Notes under the pieces: model-generated
Database searches by the model: none
The model's input: only the letters and a program-made list of their open reading frames with translations
Told to the model about the DNA's origin: nothing
Made by a program: the position numbers and the translations under genes
In this document: in pieces, positions 1-13,904 of the stretch
Layout of the letters: every line of letters starts with the position of its first letter
How positions within the stretch are numbered: the first letter of the stretch is position 1
Source of the DNA: Centropus unirufus
Taxonomy: Eukaryota; Chordata; Aves; Cuculiformes; Centropidae
Direction: 5' to 3'
Length of the DNA stretch: 64,000 nt
Assembly (NCBI GenBank): GCA_013397695.1
Contig: VYZI01000074.1
Coordinates: 1,164,464-1,228,463 of the forward strand

Positions 1-493
1 AGCCTCTTATTCATCACCAGCCTTGGCATTCTCACTCTTCTCCCTCACACAGACATTTCTGGAATGTGTTCTGGCTGCAGAAAGAAAAAAGGGAGTTGGG
101 CAGGAAGCGGTAAAGGTAAAAGGTAAAGAAATCGATCCTGGCTTGTACCACCAGACAGATCAGAAGACCTGCCAGAACCACCAAGTAGAGCCACCCTTGG
201 TGGGCGCAGTTTTCCTTCTGCCTTTTCTACTTTGATACCTCCAGGAATATTGACAAATTGCTTAGAAAAGAGAACAATACATGCCATTTTACATCAACAG
301 ACTCGTAGCTCTTCTCCAATTTCTGATTTTGTATTAGCCAGATTAGGAGGGTGAGACCTACACATCTGTATTTTCAACTGCTTAGGAAAAAGTCTACTTG
401 AGAAGTTTCCTCCTTGCTATGGCTGCATGTTGATTTACTGACAGACCTGGTAGGATGAGGATGCACAGGAATTTGCTTCACAAGTTTCAGGAG
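1..493. other. Non-coding DNA, nothing recognised
   Basis: There is no convincing exon, RNA gene or repeat here. The short reading frames on both strands lack protein-like composition and resemble no family I know. The region leads into a CR1 LINE fragment. Confidence 0.5.
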
Positions 494-1408
494 GTTCTGT
501 TCAATCTCTTTATCAATGACCTGGATGAAGGGATTGAATGGACCCTTGGCAAGTTCGGACATGACACTAAGCTGGGAGGAAGCGTTGATCTGCTTGAGGG
601 TAGGGAGGCTCTTCAAAGGGATCTGAACAGGATGGGCCAATGGGCTGAGACCAATGGGATGAGGTTTAACAAGGCCAAATGCTGGGCCCTGAACTTGGGA
701 CACAACAACCCCAGGCAGCGCTACAGGCTTGGGGAAGAGTGGCTGGAAAGCTGCCCGGAGGAGAAAGACCTGGGCGTGTTGGTTGACAGCCAAATGTGCA
801 TGAGCCAGCAGTGTGCCCAGGTGGCCAAGGCAGAAGCACCCTGGTCTGTACCAGAAACAGCGTGGCCAGCAGGGCCAGGGAGGTGATTCTGCCCCTGGAC
901 TCAGCACTGGCGAGGCTGCACCTCGAATCCTGTGTTCAGTTCTGGGCACCTCACTCCAAGAAGGACATTGAGGTCCTGGAGTGCATCCAGAGAAGGGCAA
1001 CAAAGCTGGGGAAGGGGCTGGAGAGTGAGACATGAGGAGTGTCAGAAGGAGCTGGGGTTGTTCAGCCTGGAGAAGAGGAGGCTGAGGGGAGACCTGATCA
1101 CTGCCTACAGCTGCCTGAAAGGAGGGTGTGGAGAGGTGGGTGCTGGTCTCTTCTCCCAGGTGACAGGATAAGGCAGAATGGTCTCAAGCTAAGCCAGGGC
1201 AAGCTCAGATTGGACATGAGGTAAAAAATTCTTCACTGAAAGGGTCATCAGGCACTGGAACGGCTGCCAGGGAGATGGTGGAGTCCCCATCCCTGGAGGG
1301 GTTTAAAAGACAGGGCGATGAGGTGCTTAGGGATCTGGTTTAGCAGCAGACAGGTATGGTCGGACTTGATAATCTCAGAGGTCTTTTCCAACCTCATTCT
1401 ATGATCCC
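494..1408 (+). mobile_element. CR1 LINE, 5'-truncated 3' portion
   Basis: A CR1 non-LTR retrotransposon fragment in sense orientation. A frame at about 455-886 encodes the C-terminal part of a CR1 reverse transcriptase, recognisable by FINDLDEGIE, LNRMGQWAETNGMRFN and NPRQRYRLGEEW. Frameshifts follow, then the usual 3' region with 'cagcctggagaagagg' and 'ggacatgaggtaaaaaatt', and the end 'attctatgat' at about 1400. Like most avian CR1 copies it has lost its 5' end and is a dead copy. The left boundary is approximate. Confidence 0.93.
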
Positions 1409-4064
1409 GTAACTACTAGGAGGATAATGTTGCTCTTGCTTGTGCTGATTTGAAGCTCACAAAAAACAGTTAAGAGATTGAAACAAAATGTGCAGAACCA
1501 ACAGGAGCAAAAAATAAGATTCTTCATTTACTGTTGGACCTGGCATCTGAGCAAGGTCCCAGACTTTGCAGCAGTGTCAGTCTCGTCTCAAAGAATACCT
1601 TCTCTGCACTTCCAGGGGCAGTTCTGCTTGGGATCAGATGAGGTGATGAAACCTCATTATTCTTCCATTCCCTGGATGTCAATTGACCATCATTAGTGTA
1701 GTGCAAACAAACTTCTGCAGAGATGCAAGCCCTCAGTCCAGTACTACAGTGATAGGTATTAAAATGAGGAAAGAACAATCCTGAAACATATTTTTCCAGC
1801 TTTTTCTGCAGGGTAAATACATAAAACAGAACATGGTAAAAGAAATGGACATCGATTTTGACGGATTTGTTGGTTCAGGAGTGCAACAAGAAACTTAAGG
1901 AACTAATTTGTCCTGAAGGAGTTAACACAGCACTAAAGCCGAGAAGCAAACCATAGAGAGGGCAGGAACTGCCACAATCAGTCAGCCACTGTTCCCAACA
2001 GTACGAGCCTGCTCTTGGGTTCCAGGTCATGGATTCCACACAAAAGCACACTCATACCTCTCCCGAGCCTTGCCCAGCCACTGCTTGTCCTCTGCACCAC
2101 ACAAGGCCTGTCTCCCACAGAGTAACACATCACACAATGATGTCTTTAAGGTTTATACCACAGTATTTTCTCATGGGTTTTCACATTTAATTTCCTTTTT
2201 AAATAGAAAACCAAATATCCAGCAGTACCCCATGCCTCTACATTCTCTCATAGTACTTGCCCTTGCTAATGGTGCACAGGACTCATAGTCAGGGTGTTCA
2301 AAAACCATAGCACACACCTCCTCCCATACTTGAACTATAGAGTAAGTGCTGGAAAAATAGGCATACAAGGCAGCAGAAGTGGCCTGGCTAGTGGTGAGGA
2401 ACAGAGCCAGCTTCTTGCCAAGGACTGAACACAAATATTTGTAAGACATGAGAGGAATGCTGGGAGTCAAGCTTTTTTTGAGGGGGAGATTGAGAGGGAA
2501 GTGTTAGCGAATAGTGAGAAATTATGTCTACTGGCTGGGTTTAGCATAAATCTGACCAGATTTGCCTCTTCCTGAAAGGCAACGTAGATGCAGATAAGAC
2601 TTAGGGCACCGGTTGTAATTGGTGTCCTCAGGATGGGGTGAAGTAGTTTTCTATACCCATAAACATAATTATGAATTATGCTTATGAAAGTAAAAATATA
2701 AATAATGCAGATTGATTATACTTGCCTTATTTCTGTGGCTGCAATGTAAATCCTTGCTCAAAAACAATAAAAAAATTGAAATGCATACATTAACACAGCT
2801 GGGGCGGAGCATGGGAACTGAAAGCAAAGACCTGTTGCCTGTTCACTTCACTTTGTACAAATTACAAAAGTCTCTTAGAACAGTACAGCAAGCTGCTAAA
2901 ATATCTTCATCTTTATTTGCCTCACACAAGTTACAGGAAAATTTTGCAGGAAGCATCCAATACTAAAGTCCTGAACACTCATTTCTTCCATAATTTAGAA
3001 GACTCCTATTTCTTTACCGTTCCACTTCTCTCTCTGTGGAGTTCTATTGCATTTAAGCAGAGTCCATACTTCTAAATGGAAAAGAGTTATATTTGGTTAT
3101 TCAGTCTGCATCGGCAAAAGTTAAACTGATATCACCACTAAGTAGAAGGTAAACATTTTAATAGGTAAAAGGATATTGTCTCTTGTGATTTTTTTCTTTT
3201 CTTCATAAATCACGCCAGGAATTCTAAAGCTATTCTCATTAAAAATGCCCCTCGGGGTCCTAAAGACATGTGCTGACATGCCAGTAGGATCTTTACAATT
3301 GCAGATTTTGTGGGCAGAAAAGGCTTGAGAAAAGGCTGTTCTGGGTCAGACAGCGTAACAGCAGCAGCAGGTGCGTGGAACAAGATCTTTACTTCAAAAT
3401 ATAATGGGCTGAATACATTAGTAGGACACGTTTGCTGACTCAGATGTTACGACCTGAGAGTCCAAGAGTAAGTTTATTTTATGCAATACACGCTTATTTC
3501 TGTCCCAGAATTGGGTGAATAACCTTGCCAACAGGTTTGAAGAATTATCTACAAAGGGCTGCACTGATCCATCTCACACCATGCCCGCTCTTGCTACACC
3601 TTCTCCATGGAATCAGCAAAGCTGAAATTGTTTGCCACGGTCTCAGTCCTTTCCAGCTCCTTCACATTTGAATACTTAACATACCAAGTATTAAGTAACA
3701 TCCTAAATCACAAAAAACATGCACTGCCTGTAGAATTACTCGGAGAGAATTCTCTTCCCCACTCCCCTCCAGTTCCATCCTCCTCAGCCCTGCCTATGGA
3801 CCAGTCTGTTAAATCAAGCTGTCTGTGTACCCATTATCTGCAGAATGTACAGCACTAAAACTGCCATATGAACTTGCCTAACGGAGCGTTTATTGCAAAA
3901 CTCGCAATGATTTTTCAACCCAAACAAGGTTAAAACATTCTTCTTGAGTGCTACAGCACCTCAAGATATGAGTGCGTGAATTCCTTTTTAAGATACAGAA
4001 CGTTCAAACATTGAGATATCTAACAGCAATGCAAAACACTGCCAAGAAACTACAGTAACCCAAG
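1409..4064. other. Non-coding DNA between CR1 copies
   Basis: AT-rich sequence with no supported exon and no recognised repeat. If the ANKRD6 promoter is the CpG block near 17.6-18.1 kb, this would be part of an ANKRD6 intron on the - strand. That rests on human gene order, not on sequence seen here. Confidence 0.4.
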
Positions 4065-4166
4065 CAACCTGCTCTGGGTGCCCCTGCCTGATGCTGAGGG
4101 TTGGACCAGGTGACCTCCAGAGGTCACTTCCAACCACAACCATTCTGTGGTTCTGTGATCCATCTA
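4065..4166 (+). mobile_element. CR1 LINE, short 3' terminal fragment
   Basis: About 100 bases of the CR1 3' end in sense orientation. It has the sequence 'gaccaggtgacctccagagg' followed by 'cattctgtggttctgtgat', the typical CR1 terminal octamer repeats. Only the tail remains, which is common for 5'-truncated insertions. Confidence 0.85.
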
Positions 4167-4359
4167 AAATACATTCAGTGACTTAATTCAGATTTCTGAT
4201 TTTTAGTGAAGCTCAACAAGATGAATAAACTCGGTAGCTACGTTGTTGGAAATGATGAACAAGGACCAGATCAGGGCGTTCCACGTAGGAAGCCTTAAGC
4301 AGTCCACCCTCTCAATTCAACGTAAGCTGTTTAACTATTGAAGGAGAAACAATACAGCA

Positions 4360-4745
4360 GCAATGTTTAGAAGCTCAACATGAGCCAGCAACACGCATTT
4401 GGAGCCCAGGTCAGCCACATCAAAAGCCATATCATGTGCAAAGTCAGGCTCCATCAAAAGAGGCATTGCCAACAGGGCAATGGAGGTGATTCTGTCCTTC
4501 TGCTCTCTCGTGAGACCCAACCTGGAGTAGCATGCCCAGTTCTGGAATCCCCAACATGAGAAGGACATGGAACTGTTGGAATGTGTCCAGAGGAGGCTAC
4601 AAAGATGGACAGAGGACTGGAGCACCTCTGCTATGAGGACAGGCTGAGACAGTTGGAGTTGCTCAGCCTGGAGAAGGATCTGAAGAGACCTTATAGTGGC
4701 CTCCCAGTACCTGACGGGGCTACAGGAAAACTTGGCATATACATT
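4360..4745 (+). mobile_element. CR1 LINE fragment lacking its 3' end
   Basis: Sense CR1 sequence covering the region after the reverse transcriptase. It includes 'acatgagccagcaac', 'catcaaaagaggcattgcca', 'aagaaggacatggaactgtt'-like sequence and the conserved block 'gaggacaggctgagacagtt'. A frame through 4581-4740 reads EEATKMDRGLEHLCYEDRLRQ, a recurrent CR1 relic translation. Homology stops near 'ctacaggaaaacttgg' and the terminal region is missing. The boundaries are approximate. Confidence 0.88.
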
Positions 4746-7700
4746 TTACACTTTTTCCAGGCAGATCCCATTTTCACTATTGCAACACAGAAAAAAAACA
4801 AACCCAAGAGGCAGTTCCTGTCTGAAAGGGTAGAAATAAATAATCCTTCACCCACCACTCCTACTCAGGAATGCAGACCAGTGTTAAAAAAAAAACAACC
4901 CCAAAAAAACCCCAAACCCTGGCTCTGCTAAGGACTGGGAGCCTAGAAAGCTGGAAGAATAACCAGGAAAGTCCTGTTGGACTAGACAGAGTTAAAAGAA
5001 GCCAAGAGGAAAAATATGCCCCAAGACCCAAACATTACTAAGTCACAAATTAAAGTAGGAAAAATAAAGTAAACTAAGACAGATAAAGCCTGCAAGACAA
5101 GTAGAAAATCCCAAACATAGAACTCCTAAAAAGCCTCGGAAGACATGCTACAACAATCAATCTGGTAAAGACTGCACGGGAAAGGGACAGGGACCATTCT
5201 TTGCTCTACCAAAGATTTTTTTTAAAGGTTTGTTAAACTACCTTTTGCTCTGTTCATGGTTTGTCTGGGTTGAAAGTGGTGACTCGGCACTCTTTAACCC
5301 CAGTCAGAAACACAATTAGCAGAACACTAGGAGATTCATAAGGGAGGAGGAACAGATCAAAGAAAACCAGAGGAGTCACAGATCAGGGATGAGAGATTTC
5401 ATCTAGGACAAAAGTGGGGAGAAGACAAAGGTGAGGAACAATACAGTGAAACTTTAGGAAGTGGCACAAGATGAAGAGGAATTTGTCTTGGGAAAATGGA
5501 ACAGCACCTGAGAAAACGTGGAGGACATCTTCATTGCCTTAAAACCACAAGTGGCCTAATATGGACAAAATATGTGTTGGAATTTCAATGCGGACAAGAT
5601 CAAACTTCGCTCCTGAACTCTGTCGATCCATCCTTGGACTTGCAGCTACTGCAGCGTGATGAAGGAGTAGAGTTAGCTGCGCAGGTTCCCACTGTTGGCA
5701 CTAGAGGACGGAATCACAGCTTATCACAGGAACGGTGTTGCCACACAACCATAGGCTCTTAGTGTATAAAACAGAGAACTAAGGAAAAGAAGGAATTACT
5801 CTGGTGCCATTTGCTTTTTCATACCATTTATGGTCCAGTTATCTTTGGCTCAAAGCAGGGAGGCAGAAAGGAGGGAGGAAAAGAGAAGGCAAGCATATTC
5901 CATATTGGTATTCTTGTTTTCCAGTACCTCCACAAGGCCTGGTTTTTTAAGAGAAAGCAAGCTGAGGTTTTATCTTGTTTATTACTCCCACTGATATAAC
6001 ACACCATGCAGAGCTGACCGCTATCCCTTTGCAGAACAGAATGCATCACAACTTCTTTTACCACACGTGTTAATTTAGGCAGGGTATCTGCTCCTTAGAA
6101 CACTCAGCCTTTTGTCTCAACAGGGCAGACCTGAATGCTGAATTATAAAAATTATCCAATATCATATCATCTTGGCTACAGATTTAATTTCATGGAATAT
6201 GAAACTTCTCTGATAATCTTTATAAAATGAGATAAGGAAACAAACGTTGGTTTCCTTTTTTTTAATATAATTGTAAGGCAGCTGCCTCTGGGAGGATGTT
6301 TTTCATACAAAGCCTAATTCTTTGAGTCTTATTCATGTAAACCGATTCATTGAATTAAATGAGATCAGTCACACAACCAGGGAAATCAGGTTTTTGATCC
6401 AGCATTACTGTTAGAAAATATGGCATAAAAATTCATATTTAAAAAACCCAGGATAATAAGCACCCATTTTAAAACTACCTAACAATGCAAAGACTAGTTG
6501 AAGGTTTTGTTTTTCAGGTTTATCCTTCTGAGACTCAATACAGCGAGTTAATTATCACTTTACTACACACAAGTTGTTGATAATTATATCTCTATGGGCA
6601 ATGCTGTTACCCAACTACAAACCAAGATGACTTTTAGTATCACTTTATTCTTGATTTTTAACTGAGGCCTGAAAATCCCATTTACACAGCAGAAGATGTG
6701 ATTTTTTTAATGTTACTTGGTAAAATCGGCTAGCTTTTGCATTACAGGCACTTTTATCCTATCCTGTTTTTCTTGAAAGACTGTGTAGATTTGGAGAACC
6801 AGTACATTTAAGATACACAAACCAAGAAACTTCTGTTAGTTCAACAGTGAATACTCATACTTAAAATCTGAAGCATGAAAATTAATCAATTGAAGGTTGG
6901 TTTGTTTGGTTTCTACATGTAAATAGCCCAGAAATGCAACAGGTGCTTGTCTGCTACATTAAAATGTGAATTTATTAATAACAAACAGACTTAGGTGCTG
7001 CCTGTTGGGTTAATGTATTTCAAAACCTTCATAATCTGGGGAAGATAACACTATAAATCTTCTACAATCACAGAAAACCCCATCATTTAAATGTACAACA
7101 CCGTAGCACGCATTTTAATTGTGTACTGAGAAATTTCATCGCTCTACTCTGCAAACCCTCCCTGGCTTAGCTTACTTGAAAAATGAATCAAGGGGGTTTT
7201 TTTCCACCAAGGCGATGCCACCACAAGTTTCATGCGAGCTACAGAGGAGCAAAAGACGGCAGAGCAAGGTCTCCACTTCACTGACACCCTTGGTGCATCT
7301 CTGGGAAACACAGAGACCAGGTCCAGAATAATACTTGCTCTACACAGCAGCCCAGCGAGTGGCTCAACACTTGCTTCAGCCCAGTCAAGGAGAGAGTCTT
7401 TATTTCAAATTGTAAGAAGAAAAACAAATAAAACTTACAAAGGGCTTGTGGTTTGTTTGGGGGTTTTGATGTGCTGTGCTGAGTTCTGCTGAATGCACCA
7501 CTACCTGTTTTCTTGGTTTGCTTGTGTGCTACCAAAACCAGCTCATGCCCTATAATTATATTTAGACACTTGCTGGAGGTAAAACCCACATATGATACAT
7601 ACACAAATTCATATTAATACAGTATTTAAAAACAATTATTCTTAAAAGCTGGAAAAACATGCATCCACATTCTAGATGCTAGATTTTGAATAAAATATGC

Positions 7701-10700
7701 CTCTAGCTTTAAGTATTCCACTTTGGGGAGTAAAAAAAAAACAAAACCCGAAATGATTCTAGTAAGAAAGAAGTAACAACATCCTTATTTGTATGTCTAC
7801 ACAATCATAGACAGGAAAGGCTAGATTTGCTGGAAGAGTAATGGGGTGTGAAAGCCAAAAGTTTGATTTTAAACTTCTCAAGCACATATATTAGCAGGCG
7901 AGGATCAGAGGGAATTGAGAGGAGGCAAAAAAAAGTTGGCTTTTGTTTTTTTAAACCTAAGTTACTCCTGTAGGCACACAGCGAGTCTGAGAATAATTTT
8001 TAAAATAGTTTTGGGTTTTTTTTGGTTAAGAAACCCTGACAAGGACCAGAGCTTACATCTATGAATTCTGCTCTGACTTTCTGGTGTGGCATGCTAGTTG
8101 GTGCAAGTATTCATACCAGTCTCATATGGGTCTCGTCATGCTTCCAGATAAATAAGGTGTAAAATTCTCATGAAGAAAGGACTGGATGCTTTCTGAATAA
8201 TCAAGAGAGGCCTAAATGTATAAACAGACAACCTGATCTGAATAGGAAGAATGAGAAGCACAACTGAGTTACTCTGAACACTTCATATTCGAGACCTGTC
8301 ATACAAACTCACCCAGGGCGCTCTTTGACCAAAACTAAATCCCAAACAGCATACTGAAACTTAACATTTTATGAAGCAAGCTGGGATGTGACTGTAACAT
8401 AGACCAGCTAGAGCTGAATGCTGGTTGTTTAGAGACAAGAAAGACATTTAAATTAAACTAATTCACATCTGTAGAGAGTTTGCACATGGTCTGTTACCAC
8501 AGCTTCGCTGATGTAGAGTTATTCCTCCAGCCATGATAACTCGTGTCCTTTTCCCAAGGATTCCACTTAAAGGAAGGAAGGCTGCTTAAAAAAATAATTA
8601 AAAATCAGATCTAGGTAGCTATGGGATAACAGGAAAAGTCCTAGTTTCTGTAGAGAACCAGGTAGACAGGAAACAAATTGTGCAAGGGAAAAGCAATCAG
8701 TCTTCATAGGGGAGGGACAGTAACCCTGCAGCCCTGTGGCCATCTGTGTTAAGAATATATTGGATTCACTAATGAATGACAAGACTCACAGATAATACTA
8801 AATTATTCAGGATAAAGGTAAGTGCTGACTGCAAAGAGATATGGAAGGATTTACTGAGACCAAATAGCCAGCCCATAAAGTGGCTGGCAGAATAAAATAC
8901 CCTTTAAAGACGTGGCGCAAAAAATCCCTTCAACTTCATATGCATAATGATGATTTTGTGATTCAGCAATGAGATGTTGGATTTATAATGGATTCTCCTT
9001 ATGAAAGCATCAGCATAGTAAAAAATGAGAGCATTAAATTACTAGCGCAGAGAGTAAAACCTACAGCACCTTTATTCAGCTGTCTGAAAAGTTCAACTGC
9101 AGCTTGAAAGTCATAACTCGGGCCCTTTCCTCTTGGAAAAGGTTTAGCAAAACTGGAAGTGTTGAAAGGAAGGAGAACAAAACAAAACATTAAAGGCAAG
9201 ACACAATTAAGTAGAGGAAAATCAGCTTGGGGAAATATTAGTTCAGCATCATATGGAACCAGCAAATCTCAGGCTCAAAACAAGTGAGAAAAAATGACTT
9301 TTCTTCTCACAAAGCAATTTTCAAGCTGTAATTCCCTTGGCCTTCTTCTTTGGTTTTCTCAGCCTGCTTCCCCTCACATACATTCCCTCCCCAGCTTGAG
9401 AGTCACTGACATTAATGTCTTGAAAGAGGGCAAGGAATAAGGTGAAAATATGTCACCTTTCCCTGCAAATTAAGTGCAGACACACAATAGCGATGAAAAT
9501 TAGCCAGACAGACCATGAAAGTGTTCACCTAAACCTTCAAACCAGGCTCCCGGTACCTGCAGACAGGTGCCTGCTCAGCCACTGGCTGCCACCCTGGAAG
9601 AACTAAAGGAATCTGCCCAGAGAGGCAGTCCTGTCCTAGGCAGCAGGACACATCCCTCCCTCCCTTTTGACTGAAATGATGAGATTTGTGACAACGGCCT
9701 CCCAGAGAAGCAGCAAGCATTAGGCAGTCTTTTTTCAAGCTATGTCAAAAGAATCTGTATCCCTTGCTAAGTTTTTGAAGGCTTTTTCTCTTACTGGAAT
9801 TTAAATAAATTAGATTTGTTCTTGCTTGATCAGGCATCCAGCTGTCTGTCTCCAGAGGCATCTCCCTGTGCCAAGACATCAGAGACAGGGAAATGGATGA
9901 CAGCTTCACTCAGGGCATGCCAGGTCAGGATTTCTTAAACCTGGGCTCCCCCAAACTGATTAAGCATAACCTTACAGTGAAACACAAGCTTGCATCTCGG
10001 TAGCTGATGTTCATGAATAAAAACCATACTTTAAACTCATGCTTCAGCAGGGCATTCCAGCACGCTGAACAGCTGTTCCTGGAGCAAAGTAGCACCCCTC
10101 TGGAAGAAATCATTGCACCTTAAAACTGGAATACCATCTCCTGTGCTGAAGTAAATTTATATCTGTTCAAGGTCAGGGACACGTGATCCTCCACAATCTC
10201 ATTTCAGGGAGGGAGGGTGGCACCTAACACAATCCTGACATTGCCAGAGACTGGATTTCAGTCTAAGAGAACATAAACTTAGGAAAAAGGTGGATTCTGC
10301 AGGCAGTGTAACTCAGGGGCAACACGAAAGACTATTTGCAACTGCATCTTGCTTCTGAGCTTTTTCTATCCTATCAAGTTTTCCTGGCAGACTCATATTT
10401 ACCTGCAGGGCACCATATGGCAGCTCAAACAAGTGATAACATGAAACAAGTTAAAGTATAACATCTATTCCTATTGTAACTACTTTCAGATTCCGAAATG
10501 AAAAAACAAGCTGGTCAGCACCAGCTGCTGTGACATCCACCTGCAACTCCATCACCAAGCACTCTTCAGTGAAAAAAATCATACTGCTGAAGGCAGATAT
10601 TCCAGCAAGTTTCTTGCAACAGAAATCCATTGAAACTTCTTGCCCTTCCACACATGCAAATTTTAGATCTCGGGGGCTAATAAAAAGCTGAACTTATATC

Positions 10701-13700
10701 ACAGTAAAATTAAAAAAGGAAAAAAAGTAAAGATTTGAGACCAACCGCCACTAACACTAAGAGAAAAAAAAGAGCATATGAAAAGAGCACGGTCTGATTT
10801 TACACAGAAGCTGTGAAAAACTGTGAAAAAAATCCACACTTGCAAGAATTCAGAAGCTGCTGTAAAGTCTGGAAAACACAAAATGATAAGAAAGCGCTGT
10901 ACTTTCAAGATCTGGATTTAAACCAGAACAAAAATGCCAATGAAAGACTACAGATGGCAGGCAGATAATTCCACAGCCAGAACAAAGACCAGCCCCAGCC
11001 TCCCGTCCCTAAATCCTCTCAAAAGACTTTGGCCAGACGCTGATCACAGAAGCAGTCAGAAAGAAAATGAAGGAAAAGTACTCATATGTCAGCCTTTAAT
11101 ATACTAATGAAGTGACTTTAGAAATGGGTACGACTTGCAGATACGAGTGCAATTATTTGAGACAGTGGTGACCTGAAGCAGCTGCAATTTCTGCAACTGT
11201 AGCACACATATAGGCAACAAACTCATCATAAATGTCAAACGTACCTCAAATGATTCACTGTGATCACTGCTAAAAAGTTACTCAAATACTGAGCTGACAT
11301 ATGATTACCGTATATTTATGGTGCTTTTTTATTTCATAAAGCTAGAGCTTTCCTCAGCGACTGACCTATCAGACAACCGATGGAATTTTGACTCAAAAGA
11401 GTATTAGCACAATATAAATAGACCAGCCACAGGTCTTACCAAGCTGTCACATTGCAGATGCTGATAAAACCAACAGAAATTATTTTTGTCTAGCTTAAAG
11501 CATTCAGCACCTCTGGCTGGAAAAGAAAATTGTCCCACTGCAATGTGGACACTATCATGCACACCCTTACGGAATTCATTCCCATCAAATCCAAACGCAT
11601 ATACCATAATGCAGATGGAAATGCCTTCATCCAACACCATGCCAGGTCATGCACCCAAAAACTTTATCTTCAGTAGCTCACTTCACAGGAACAGTTGGTG
11701 TTTAGGTGGAGAAGAATGCAAGTCACAAGAGAGGAAGGGAAAGTAAGGGACAGACTGTTGGAAGCAGCTTATTTTAAACCAAGATTTGAAGCAGGTAAGA
11801 TTTCATGATTTGAAGAGGACTCCAAACATGCTTTTGATCACAATGTAAGAAAAAAAAAAAAATGCTTAGGCTTTTTTTCCATTTTGGTATAGGGCCACAT
11901 AAAATTTTCTTCAGGATTCAGGCAGACCTGCTAGGGTTCCCACCCACACTCAGCCCATTACACCCCAGCTACCCCACAGCCCCAGTACCTGCTGCCTGCC
12001 ATCCACACCAAATCCACTTCCCATTGGCATGCCCAAAACCCATGCCCAAGCCAGCATCCCCAATGGATGTTGCATGGCTGAGACTCACCTAGGGTTTGGA
12101 GGACCAGCAGAAGACCTGAGGAGCAGGAAGGAGAGAGGCCCAGAGGAGCAGACAGGAGCGCTGGTAGTAAGACAATCCTCCTGTTGACGGCAAAGGCCTT
12201 GAATGTCATGCCACACATGGCAGGATCACTGACACAGAATTATGGGAACAGAGTACAACAGGGCAAGAAAGAGGCAGCAAGCTACAGCCCACATATCGTG
12301 AGCCAGCTATGCACTCGGTATTGCAGCAGGAGAACATCACCAAACCTACCGAGACCTCTCCACAACTGGATAACGCGAGAATCCAAGTCGTCCTGTATTG
12401 GTTAGGCCACTCGGTGTGGATTCATTTATCACAACAGGACAGTTTTCACAAGCCACCTTCTTTTCCCAATAACCTAGATTAACTCTTGGCAGTAATGTCC
12501 TAGATCTCTTTTAAGTCCCATGCAGCCTTATTTACCATATGCTTCTCAAAAACATGTCCTAAATTGACACTTATTCATTTCATCACTGTTTTTTGATAGC
12601 GTTCTTCACCTTGGTATCAAACTACCGCACACCAACCATACCTTTACTTGTTTCACTATAAAGACCTGCACAACCGCAATGGGACCTCAAGGATTTTCCA
12701 GAAAAGAAGAAAAATACCTGAATGACCAGACTAGCACCACCCTGGGTACAGAGCATCCCTGTGTCATGTACAGCTACATCATCCAGGGAAATAATACATG
12801 GAGATCATCCTGATGTGTGTGCATTTGAAAGCTACAGAACAAATAAGCCAGGAATTCACACATCTATTCCAGCTCCTCCCGACATTCAAACGCCTGCTTT
12901 CACAAGGCCAACAGGCTTTTGAATTGCAGCATGAGACAAACCAAATGCAGAAGAGATGAAAAAGTTTAGGAAAAGCCATTACACATAATTCAGCGAAAGG
13001 TCATGGCAAGACACAAAGAAAGCTTCCTCCTCTTGCACTCTTGCTAATATGAAAACTATCTAGAAAATTGGATTTTTAAATTAATAATCAGTTAAAGAAA
13101 TCAGTCTGTTAAATGGAAATATTAAGAAGCTATACTCAATATAATTCTTGGTTGGGTAAGCACAGACAACAACAATAATACCACATTTAAGTAGCCCTTT
13201 TCATCAGTCTAGCTCAAAACATTTAAAAGAAGACAAACAATTTAAGTGCAAGAACCCAGAATGAGAAGTAGAGGCTGTCCCGTGGGACTACCAGAGCTAG
13301 AAGGTCCCAGACAAGTAAAAGTGCCTTAGAATCAACTAAATCTTACAAACCGGATCTTAAATAAAACATCACCTCTTCTTATATTCCTCCTAAGTAATCA
13401 AAAGTACCAAGACACACATTATTACCCATCAAACGCTGGTTTGATTTAAATATGTAGAAAAGAAAGCTAAATTCAAAGCTCACGCTTATTTTAATTCCCA
13501 CCACTTACCACTCTACAATACATAGAAGTTTAATTCCTGTAATAAATACATTCGAACTTGAACAGGATATTTTAATAAGCTCTTTCATTACTTTAAGGCC
13601 TATGGCAACTGGCCCACATATAACTATCTGTTTGAACTCAAAAAGGCAGAAATGAGGGTATTTTTCTGTTTGAAGTGTTAAGATGAATAGAGCCTTTGGT

Positions 13701-13904
13701 TCAATTTCAGCCAAATATCTAGATTCAATTTCTCAGCGTGATGCTAAAATCATAGTTGCTTTAAGAAATATATATTTCTCATTTCACTGACGAAAAAATA
13801 TTTCCCACCCCAAACTGTGTAGCCATGAAGACAATCAGAAATTAATGCTCTATAATGTGCTGACGAAGGGTTTTCACTACTAAAAGGATCTAAAGGTGCT
13901 AAAT
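4746..13904. other. Long non-coding stretch, no gene seen
   Basis: About 9 kb of AT-rich sequence with A-rich and T-rich runs (for example about 7732-7743, 11850-11862). The only reading frames are short and not protein-like. No exon with flanking splice signals could be assigned. A combined nuclear-receptor half-site and E-box at 10167-10185 is listed separately. The stretch may be ANKRD6 intron or intergenic DNA. Confidence 0.4.
10167..10185 (+). promoter_or_regulatory. ERR/NR5A-type half-site next to a CACGTG E-box
   Basis: TCAAGGTCA, the extended half-site bound by ERR and NR5A receptors, lies at 10167-10175. A CACGTG E-box follows at 10180-10185, four bases later. Both cores are exact. 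No function can be claimed from sequence alone, because such pairs also occur by chance in 64 kb. Confidence 0.25.

Noticed and set aside
455..1224. Several + strand frames resembling each other and frames elsewhere in the window
   Set aside because: They are broken remnants of CR1 reverse transcriptase and 3' sequence. They are annotated as a mobile element, not as host genes.
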